Positions 17,156 through 23,430 of a stretch of 35,233 bases of DNA are shown one piece after another (the stretch's first letter is position 1; each line of letters opens with the position of its first letter). Under the pieces are notes generated by a model that was not told the origin of the DNA, made no database searches, and saw only the letters and a list, made by a program, of their open reading frames with translations. The stretch lies in contig JAEWCM010000202.1 of the NCBI GenBank assembly GCA_023390635.1, positions 1 to 35,233 of the forward strand, written 5' to 3'. This stretch comes from Bacillota bacterium (GTDB lineage Bacteria > Bacillota > Desulfitobacteriia > Desulfitobacteriales > Desulfitobacteriaceae). A program made the position numbers and the translations under genes.

Positions 17156-17804
17156 ATGCTGACAAGAACAATGAAAGAACCGGCCAATACCTGGACACAT
17201 TTTATCCCTTTCTTGGCCTCAGGAGCCGGGCTGCTGTTTTTAAGTTTGAATGCTAAAAATGATTTGTCGAAATTAACTGTTATGCTGGTTTACGCTTTTA
17301 GCGTTACCCTCCTTTATGGAGCCAGTTCATTGTACCATTGGCGGCGCACGACAGCGGAAAGAGAGCTGATGCTGAGAAAGATCGATCATATGACCATCTA
17401 TGTCCTGATTGCCGGTTCTTATACGCCTGTGCTTTATTACGGCCTTTCCGGAGCATGGCGCTGGAGTATGTTGGGGGACGGTTTGGGGATTAGCAGCTTT
17501 GGGCATGATATTGAAGATTTGGTTTGTCGGTGCACCGAGATGGGTAACAACAGCTTTTTATCTGGCTTTAGGATGGATCGCTGTCATTCCTTTTTATCAA
17601 CTTGTGCATACCCTGCCTTTAGGTGCTCTTATACTTATGGTACTGGGCGGTTTAGCCTATACGTTTGGCGCCGTGATCTATGGAACGAAAGCTTTTAGTC
17701 TGCCTAAACTTCATCTGGGGTTCCATGAGATCTTTCATCTCTTTGTGGCTTTAGGAAGTCTGATCCATTTCTTCATGATCGCCATCTACATTCTGCCAAT
17801 GTAA
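17156..17804 (+). pseudogene. Hemolysin III (YqfA/PAQR-like) gene interrupted by a frameshift
   Basis: Two overlapping frames together make a complete hemolysin III protein of about 215 residues. The first (from ATG 17156) gives LYHWRR and DHMTIYVLIAGSYTPVLYYG and is in register up to WRWSMLG. The second continues TVWGLAALGMILKIWF to the C-terminal FHEIFHLFVALGSLIHF and ends at 17804. The switch falls at a run of five Gs (17473-17477); removing one G restores the frame as WRWSMLGTVWG. The family is a seven-helix membrane protein with metal-binding histidines, related to PAQR receptors. A sequencing error, a recent mutation or G-tract slippage would all look like this. AAGGGAG precedes the ATG. 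Confidence 0.85.
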
Positions 17805-17829
17805 AAATATTGGAAAAGCGAGGAAAACG

Positions 17830-18645
17830 ATGCATCAATATCTATTTTATGTTGGGAATTTTCCGATTCGCGCCTACGGCGTCATTTTAGCAATAGCCTT
17901 TTTGATCGGTTTGGGCGTGACCGCTTATATTATGAAAGCGGAAGGTAAAAAAGAGTATATCAATGTACTCCTTGATATGGCTCCTTTATTGCTGTTAGGG
18001 GGGATTGTCGGAGCCAGAGTCTGGCAGGTTTTCTTTTTTGAATGGGATTTTTACAGTCGTAATCCGGGAGAGATTATTGCCGTGTGGCATGGCGGGCTTT
18101 CCATTCAGGGCGGTGTGATTGGTGCGCTGATCTGCGCCATTGTTTATCTGTGGCGGAAAAAAATAAGTTTCTGGGATTTTGCCGATTATGTAGCGCCCGG
18201 ACTTATTCTGGGACAGGGGATCGGACGCGCGGCCAATCTAATGAACGGGGATGCCTTCGGAGATCCGACTGGAGGAAATTTCGGAATTTTATATCCGGAA
18301 GAAACTTTGGCGCGGCAGACTTTTGGTGATCAACCCTTATGGCCGGCAGAAATCTGGGAAGGGCAGCTGGACGTTTTAATCTTTGCTTTGCTTTTGATAT
18401 TACGTTTGCGCAAGTTGCCTTCAGGTGTATATTTCTTGCTGTATGCTTTTATTTATAACCTGTGCAGATTTTTCCTGGAAATGCTGAGGGGGGACAGCCC
18501 TCGGTTCCTTTTCGACTGGACGGCAGCTCAATGGAGCAGTGTAACTGTCATGGCGATTTCTTTGGGATTGATGATTTGGCGGTTTTGGCGGCATAAGAAA
18601 TATCCTCCTGAGCTGGGGGAAGTAAATGATAAGCCTGTGGGATAA
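17830..18645 (+). CDS. lgt: Prolipoprotein diacylglyceryl transferase
   Basis: Lgt attaches diacylglycerol from phosphatidylglycerol to the lipobox cysteine of prolipoproteins, at the outer face of the cytoplasmic membrane. The 271-residue polytopic protein opens with IRAYGVILAIAFLIG. It carries GARVWQVFFFEW, HGGLSIQGGVIGA and the Lgt signature region GQGIGRAANLMNGDAFG near residue 135. Two places deviate from E. coli: Gln where His103 lies (SIQGG versus SFHGG) and GRAAN instead of GRxGN. The ATG follows GCGAGGAAAACG and is 25 bases after the frameshifted hemolysin III gene. Its likely substrate in this window is the PLD-like lipoprotein. Confidence 0.95.
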   Translation: MHQYLFYVGNFPIRAYGVILAIAFLIGLGVTAYIMKAEGKKEYINVLLDMAPLLLLGGIVGARVWQVFFFEWDFYSRNPGEIIAVWHGGLSIQGGVIGALICAIVYLWRKKISFWDFADYVAPGLILGQGIGRAANLMNGDAFGDPTGGNFGILYPEETLARQTFGDQPLWPAEIWEGQLDVLIFALLLILRLRKLPSGVYFLLYAFIYNLCRFFLEMLRGDSPRFLFDWTAAQWSSVTVMAISLGLMIWRFWRHKKYPPELGEVNDKPVG

Positions 18646-18724
18646 TAATTTTTATATGACGGCTGGCTAATTTTACAAAAAAGGTCTGAATTGTCTATGA
18701 GGGATAAGTTTTAATCCGGTTTCA

Positions 18725-18779
18725 AAAAGAGGTTGCCGCTAAATATGCTTTATGTATACTTGGCGGCAACCTCTTTTAT
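18725..18779. terminator. Bidirectional terminator between lgt and the FmdE-type gene
   Basis: A perfect 15-base-pair stem joins AAAAGAGGTTGCCGC (18725-18739) and 18763-18777, with a run of A before and T after, in the gap between convergent genes. Confidence 0.9.
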
Positions 18780-18803
18780 CGATTCGGTTTAATACCTTTT
18801 GCT

Positions 18804-19256
18804 TTAATTTTCACTGCCTTCAACCGGCTTATGCTCAATCAAACAGAATTCATCTTCATTTTTGTCCAGAATAAAACGCACCCCTTTAAGAAGGTTGGCT
18901 TGTTTTTCCCTGGGATGATGGTAGGTCCGGAATTCATCAAGCTGATTCAGCAAAGACGAATTGACTTCCAAAATAATTGTTTCCGGAACTGAATTATATT
19001 TAAATTCATAAATATGCCGGCCTGTTTCGTTTACCTGTAGATTTCCCCTTCCGAAGGTAGTTTGATTAATAATCTGAAAGGCATCCAAAGCACAGGAGTG
19101 GGTTTGAGCGGTAATGGTAAGTTCGGTATCGGAAGTAGGCTTAATCCCTAATTCACGCTGAGCAATTTGAGCCAACCGAAAACCTATCGTAATTTCTAAA
19201 CATAAATGACCATGGAAGTCGAGGACCTGCTCCCAAGGAGTTTTTTCGGCACACAT
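18804..19256 (-). CDS. FmdE family protein
   Basis: The 150-residue soluble protein carries the FmdE (PF02663) pattern: FHGHLCLEITIGFRLAQIA near the start, then HSCALDAFQIINQTTFGRG and NETGRHIYEF. FmdE was named for a subunit of molybdenum formylmethanofuran dehydrogenase, but stand-alone bacterial members are common and often bind metal through the His/Cys residues. No molybdenum enzyme is nearby, so the partner is unknown. GAAGGTG stands five bases before the ATG at 19256. Confidence 0.85.
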   Translation of the reverse strand: MCAEKTPWEQVLDFHGHLCLEITIGFRLAQIAQRELGIKPTSDTELTITAQTHSCALDAFQIINQTTFGRGNLQVNETGRHIYEFKYNSVPETIILEVNSSLLNQLDEFRTYHHPREKQANLLKGVRFILDKNEDEFCLIEHKPVEGSEN

Positions 19257-19435
19257 ATTAACACCTTCAATCTTTTTGTTAATCAGTTAAAAATATTTTA
19301 CAGCACAATTAAGAAAATATAAAGTAAACATTAAGACTGAGAAATATTGACAATAAAAAAAGGCAGATTTGACTAAAAACCTACCTCAAAATGTTAAAAT
19401 AAAAAGGTATAGCTTTTTGAACCGAGATGGGGTTT

Positions 19436-19807
19436 TTAAGCCCGGGAAAAGAATATCCCAGATACTCCCCCGATGCCTCCCGCGACAACAGAGAAAATTA
19501 ATTTTTCGCCTATCTTAATCCAGGATGGGGCGCTGGGTTGAACAATAGCGGTGAACACAAGGAGGATCAGAACAAAGCCTATACCAATCATCACTCCGTA
19601 AAGCATGCCTTTATTTCCTGTTTTGGAAGTGATCAGCAAAGCCGCCAGGAAAATGCTGATACTGTATATTATATGAGCAGAAAGATCAGATTCAGGTATA
19701 GAGGTAAAGGAAAGAAGAAGGCCAAATAAGAGGGAAAGAATTGCAGCCAAAACGGTTGCAATCAATATGCCCTTAAAAACTAAAGAAAACTTGAAAGAGC
19801 CGGCCAT
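19436..19807 (-). CDS. Small four-helix membrane protein (TIGR04086/YrzE-like)
   Basis: The 123-residue product is almost entirely hydrophobic, with four predicted membrane helices; the second pair contains a glycine-rich SVVAGGIGGVSGIFF end. Pattern and size match the TIGR04086 family of Firmicutes membrane proteins, whose function is unknown. The start is well fixed by AAAGGAGGAATTGTC before the ATG at 19807. It is divergent from panB. Confidence 0.75.
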   Translation of the reverse strand: MAGSFKFSLVFKGILIATVLAAILSLLFGLLLSFTSIPESDLSAHIIYSISIFLAALLITSKTGNKGMLYGVMIGIGFVLILLVFTAIVQPSAPSWIKIGEKLIFSVVAGGIGGVSGIFFSRA

Positions 19808-19896
19808 GACAATTCCTCCTTTTTTGTTAAAATCTATGCCCCGTGGAGAGAGAGTATGTCATTTTAATATTTATAAAATAAGTGAGGGAATTAAAG

Positions 19897-20730
19897 ATGA
19901 AAAAAAACATAACAGAATTTAAAATTATGAAAGAAAAAAACGATAAGATTTGTATGCTGACCGCCTATGATTATCCATCCGGCCAATTGGCGGAACAAGC
20001 GGGAGTGGATGTTATTTTGGTGGGCGATTCTCTGGGAAATGTGGTTTTAGGTTATGATTCAACCGTTCCGGTTACCATGGATGAAATGCTCCACCATGCA
20101 AAAGCGGCGCGCAGGGGAGCTAAAGAGACATTTTTAGTAACAGATATGCCTTTTATGAGCTATGCTACTGAAGAATTAGCCCTTTTAAATGCAGGGAGAT
20201 TAATTAAAGAAGGCGGGGCCGATGCGGTCAAGATTGAAGGGGGAAGCTATTTTGCTCCCACGGTTCAGCGTCTGACCAAAGCAGGGATTCCTGTAGTAGG
20301 CCATATCGGGCTGACTCCGCAAACGGCAACACAGCTGGGAGGGCTTAAGGTTCAGGGTAAAGATCTGGAAAGGGCAAAGGAACTGATTGAAGACAGCCTG
20401 GCTTTGGAAGAGGCAGGGATTTTTATGCTGGTCATCGAAGCAATTCCCAAACAACTGGGAGCGGAAATAACTCGCCGGTTAAGGATCCCTTCCATTGGGA
20501 TCGGAGCAGGAAAGGAATGCGACGGTCAGGTTTTGGTCTATCATGATCTTTTAGGAATGTATAGCAATTTTAAACCAAAGTTTGTGAAGCGTTATGAGAA
20601 TTTAGGTGAAAAAACAGTACAGGCAATTAGTCAATATTGTGAAGAAGTTAAAGGCAATGCGTTCCCTTTTGATGAACATACTTTCAATTTGTCCGATGAA
20701 GTTATTACCAAACTTTACGGTAATAAATAA
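19897..20730 (+). CDS. panB: 3-methyl-2-oxobutanoate hydroxymethyltransferase
   Basis: PanB makes ketopantoate from 2-oxoisovalerate and methylenetetrahydrofolate, the first step to pantothenate and CoA. The 277-residue length is normal. Characteristic stretches are MLTAYDYPSGQLAEQAG, VGDSLGNVVLGY (metal-binding aspartate), DMPFMSY, KIEGG and GHIGLTPQ. I start it at ATG 19897 because GAGGGAA (19884-19890) is the ribosome site; the frame can be extended to a GTG at 19882 that lies on that site. panC and panD are not adjacent. Confidence 0.96.
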   Translation: MKKNITEFKIMKEKNDKICMLTAYDYPSGQLAEQAGVDVILVGDSLGNVVLGYDSTVPVTMDEMLHHAKAARRGAKETFLVTDMPFMSYATEELALLNAGRLIKEGGADAVKIEGGSYFAPTVQRLTKAGIPVVGHIGLTPQTATQLGGLKVQGKDLERAKELIEDSLALEEAGIFMLVIEAIPKQLGAEITRRLRIPSIGIGAGKECDGQVLVYHDLLGMYSNFKPKFVKRYENLGEKTVQAISQYCEEVKGNAFPFDEHTFNLSDEVITKLYGNK

Positions 20731-20815
20731 ATTTGCAATAAATGTTATATTTTTTGGTGTGAGACTGGATTATTGTTGTTTTTTTTGCTAATATATTATT
20801 GCAATTATATTTGAG

Positions 20816-20845
20816 TTTCAAAAAGTTATCTTTCGTTTTTTGAAA
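20816..20845 (+). promoter_or_regulatory. Hairpin reaching into the ribosome site of the winged-helix gene
   Basis: TTTCAAAAA (20816-20824) pairs perfectly with TTTTTGAAA (20837-20845) around 11 bases. The last bases of the 3' arm belong to AAAGGA, the ribosome site of the TTG start at 20858. The stem could therefore limit ribosome access. Alternatively it could end transcripts from panB. Confidence 0.5.
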
Positions 20846-20857
20846 GGATGAATAAAT

Positions 20858-21334
20858 TTGAAATTAAAAGAAAAAACACGTCGAAAATTCGTAGATTTTT
20901 TTGATAAGATGGCTCAGATGCATCAAGGAAAGGAATTTGAATTGGCTTATTCCGATATCCAGCGTGAAACCGGAACAGCCAGTGTGACATTGCGCAGAGC
21001 GGTACAAGCTTTGCAAGAAGAGGGGATTCTGGCGATCAATCCAGGACATAATTCCCGTTATGCCCGTTTTGCCTATCTGCCGGCTGTGAGCGGTGAAAAT
21101 GGTGACACTGTTCAAATCGTGGATTTTCCAGGCAGCAATTCAACTGTAAATGGTGATTCGGAATTGCAAAGTGATATGAATGAAGTGCAGGGTTCAATAG
21201 AAAGCTTAAGACAGCGGATGAGAGCACAAGAAATGTGTATTGCTTCCCTTCAGGAACGTCTAGCCGAGCTTGAAGAAAAATTAAGTAAGCGTTATTTGCC
21301 AGCGGTTGCCAGAGATTTTTCGGTAAATAAGTGA
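20858..21334 (+). CDS. Winged-helix DNA-binding protein with C-terminal coiled coil
   Basis: The 158-residue product begins with a winged helix-turn-helix (about residues 25-70): LAYSDIQRETGTASVTLRRA and VQALQEEGILAINPG, the GntR-like pattern of recognition helix then wing. A polar linker follows. Residues ~105-145 form a heptad-rich coiled coil (SIESLRQRMRAQEM, LQERLAELEEKL), so it probably acts as a dimer or oligomer. It looks like a transcriptional regulator; its target is unknown. The start is TTG, nine bases after AAAGGA. Its TGA stop forms part of the promoter of the RNA gene that follows. Confidence 0.75.
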   Translation: MKLKEKTRRKFVDFFDKMAQMHQGKEFELAYSDIQRETGTASVTLRRAVQALQEEGILAINPGHNSRYARFAYLPAVSGENGDTVQIVDFPGSNSTVNGDSELQSDMNEVQGSIESLRQRMRAQEMCIASLQERLAELEEKLSKRYLPAVARDFSVNK

Positions 21335-21340
21335 TATAAT
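21332..21340 (+). promoter_or_regulatory. Extended -10 promoter of the 6S-like RNA, overlapping a stop codon
   Basis: TGATATAAT at 21332-21340 is a perfect extended -10 (TGN plus TATAAT). Its TGA is the stop codon of the winged-helix gene. No good -35 is present at 17 bases. Expected transcription start is about 21347, where the base-paired RNA begins. Confidence 0.7.
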
Positions 21341-21346
21341 ATAAAA

Positions 21347-21514
21347 AATCCTACCTTGTTCGTGTAGATTCTTTGGTTTTGATCCTATTAATGACTTGGG
21401 AACTGAGATGTTAAACTTAGTACAGCAAGCCCTCATCGGGAAGCCGGAAGAGTTTAACTAGGTGCCCACCTGCGAGAGCAGGGTCAGAAACCTGGAATCT
21501 TACGGCAAGGTGGG
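21347..21514 (+). ncRNA. ssrS: Probable 6S RNA
   Basis: The transcript predicted from the extended -10 folds into a 6S-like rod. The closing stem pairs CCTACCTTG near the 5' end with CAAGGTGGG near the 3' end, then GTAGATTC with GAATCTTAC, then GGTTT with AAACC and GATCCT with AGGGTC. After these comes a large central bubble, with the 3'-side sequence GTGCCCACCTG familiar from 6S RNAs. It is capped by a terminal stem GTTAAACTT/AGTTTAAC. 6S RNA mimics an open promoter and sequesters the housekeeping RNA polymerase holoenzyme. The length (~168 nt) is slightly short but within range. The assignment rests on fold and layout, not on a covariance search. Confidence 0.75.
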
Positions 21515-21550
21515 ACAGGGCAGGTTCAGTGATTCCTGCCCTGTATTTAT
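21515..21550 (+). terminator. Terminator of the 6S-like RNA
   Basis: ACAGGGCAGG (21515-21524) pairs perfectly with CCTGCCCTGT (21535-21544), followed by ATTTAT. It starts directly after the closing stem of the RNA. Confidence 0.85.
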
Positions 21551-21579
21551 AGCGCGAAGAATGGCAGTGACATTAGTTT

Positions 21580-21617
21580 AAAACGTCTGGCTGAGTTGTC
21601 GGGCGTTTTTTTATTTT
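21580..21617 (+). terminator. Second terminator or attenuator ahead of the phosphatase gene
   Basis: AAAACGTC (21580-21587) pairs with GGCGTTTT (21602-21609, one G-T pair) and is followed by a long T-rich run. It lies between the 6S-like RNA terminator and the ribosome site at 21631, so it may back up the first terminator or attenuate the next gene. Confidence 0.7.
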
Positions 21618-21646
21618 TAAATATCGAAATAGGGGAGGAACAGGAA

Positions 21647-22261
21647 ATGACAAGGATTATTCTTACAAGGCATGGGGAAACACTTTGGAATGTGGAGAAA
21701 AAGGTTCAGGGAAATTTAGATTCCTCTCTCACGGAAAAGGGAAGGGATCAGGCACGTAGTCTGGCGTTAAGGCTCAGCAAGGAAAAGATATCCGCAATTT
21801 ATGCCAGTGACCTAAAGCGGGCTCAAAGCACGGCGGCAGTCATTGCTGAGGCTTTGGGCGTGGACAAGGTGCAGTACGATTCTGCCCTTCGGGAAATGAA
21901 TTTTGGAGAATGGGAAGGAGAAAAATGGGAGGAATTGCGGCAAAAAAACCAGCAAGTATTTGCTTGCTGGGACAATGAGCCCTATTATGTCAAAATTCCT
22001 GGCGGAGAGATGATGGAAAATGTATTGGAAAGAGCCTGGAATTTTATATTGAGGGTGATAGAGCAGCACCCCGAAGAGACCGTCTGTATTGTTTCTCACG
22101 GCATCACGGTCCAGCTGATGATGACTAAGGTTCTGGGGTATGAGCTGAATCAGCTGTTCCAGGTGCCATGGCAATTAAATACGGCAGTTAATATATTCAA
22201 TGTCAGCCAAGGAATGTATGAGGCAGAAGTTTTGGCTGACTGTTCCCATCTTAATGATTAA
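21647..22261 (+). CDS. Histidine phosphatase family protein (phosphoglycerate mutase/CobC-like)
   Basis: The 204-residue protein has the catalytic LTRHGETLWN at residues 6-15, where the histidine is phosphorylated. The acid residue is in LREMNFGEWEG near 80, and the second active-site histidine is in IVSHGITVQLM near 149. The superfamily includes alpha-ribazole phosphatases (CobC), phosphoglycerate mutase-like enzymes and broad-specificity phosphatases. Sequence alone does not choose between them; cobO at the other end of the window is weak support for CobC. I start at ATG 21647, eight bases after AGGGGAGG, rather than further upstream in the T-rich hairpin. The stop overlaps that of the convergent PLD-like gene. 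Confidence 0.9.
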   Translation: MTRIILTRHGETLWNVEKKVQGNLDSSLTEKGRDQARSLALRLSKEKISAIYASDLKRAQSTAAVIAEALGVDKVQYDSALREMNFGEWEGEKWEELRQKNQQVFACWDNEPYYVKIPGGEMMENVLERAWNFILRVIEQHPEETVCIVSHGITVQLMMTKVLGYELNQLFQVPWQLNTAVNIFNVSQGMYEAEVLADCSHLND

Positions 22262-23295
22262 GAACCGGAAACGGAGGGCGTTTCACTACTGGCAGCCCAG
22301 TCATTTTCAAATTGGGCCGCAGCTTTGGTTGTGGCTTCAGGAGAAGGAATCGTTAACCCCATTTCGTGATTGACAACGAAGGTAGAGTGAGTCCATCCTG
22401 AGCTGCTCATAATCAGTGCTCTGTCGTCAAACACGGCAAACTGACGGCTGGAAGGGGCAGGATAATATCGGACCTGAATGCCCTTAGCCCGCAGTGCTTT
22501 GACGATCTCTGTCTGGGAATTGCTTTGGGAGGCTTTACTCCCTAAAATAATTCTTATTCCTAGGCCTTTGTCAGTCCCATCCGTCAACTCTTTGAGAATG
22601 TCTATATCGCTTAAGTCACTCACTTCAATATTTACCTGAGCGGTACTTTTCTCAATTTGCTGGGTAATTTGCTGCTTGATATTGGCATTAGCAGCCGGAG
22701 TGATTTGATCTTCAGGTAAAGTGGTGGTTTTGGGAATGTCCAAAGCCAGGGTGGTGGCAAATTTCCAATCTTTGAGGAAGATGGAGTAAGCAACTACCCA
22801 AGCCGACTTTTCCGTCAGTTTCACTGCCATGCAGGGGGAATTTAAGCTCTCTTCCGTCCAGGAGGGACCGTAAATAATGGCTTGAGCATTATCAACAACC
22901 AGCAGTTTAGCGTGATGATACTGCCCTTTTTGCGTAGGGTAAAATTGAATGGAGACATTCTCACTCTTCAGTTCTTCCAGCACAGCTTTATTTCCAGTTT
23001 GCCACTGATCCAGTAAAATCTTCACTGCCACTCCGCTGTGAGCTTTATCGATTAAAAGCTGTTTAAGGTTAGGCTGGGAAAAACTGTCCTGTTCAATATA
23101 GATTGAGGTTTGGGCGGACTCAATCATCTGGATCGTGCTCTGATAGACTTCTTGACCATTAGTTAAAATTGCCGAAGCAGGAAGATTGGAAACTGCTTCG
23201 GTAGTTTTTTGAAAAAAATGCGGTACTTTAAGTGAACAACCACTTAAAGTAAGGCTTATCAATAATAAAATTATTAAAAATAATCTATTTCTCAT
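22258..23295 (-). CDS. Phospholipase D-like lipoprotein with one intact HKD motif
   Basis: The N-terminus is a lipoprotein signal ending in the lipobox LSGC (Cys20), so the protein should be anchored outside the cell membrane. Two PLD-like halves follow. The first has a complete HxKxxxxD (H128, K130, D135 in YHHAKLLVVD) followed by GPSW. The second, SRQFAVFDDRALIMSSSGWT near 283-302, keeps the aspartate and the SS.W framework but has Ser and Gln where His and Lys should be. Active PLD enzymes normally use two HKD motifs, so this one may be catalytically reduced or act as a dimer. Related proteins are nucleases or phospholipases; the substrate is unknown. Confidence 0.85.
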   Translation of the reverse strand: MRNRLFLIILLLISLTLSGCSLKVPHFFQKTTEAVSNLPASAILTNGQEVYQSTIQMIESAQTSIYIEQDSFSQPNLKQLLIDKAHSGVAVKILLDQWQTGNKAVLEELKSENVSIQFYPTQKGQYHHAKLLVVDNAQAIIYGPSWTEESLNSPCMAVKLTEKSAWVVAYSIFLKDWKFATTLALDIPKTTTLPEDQITPAANANIKQQITQQIEKSTAQVNIEVSDLSDIDILKELTDGTDKGLGIRIILGSKASQSNSQTEIVKALRAKGIQVRYYPAPSSRQFAVFDDRALIMSSSGWTHSTFVVNHEMGLTIPSPEATTKAAAQFENDWAASSETPSVSGS

Positions 23296-23430
23296 GTGAA
23301 ACTCCTATTTTCTAAATTGAACAGAACTATTATAGCATATTCTTCCTTGACAATGAAAATATGGGATGCATAGATTCTCTGTCTGTCTCATAAATTTTGA
23401 CAATAGACTATCCACAGTGAGAAAGGCACG

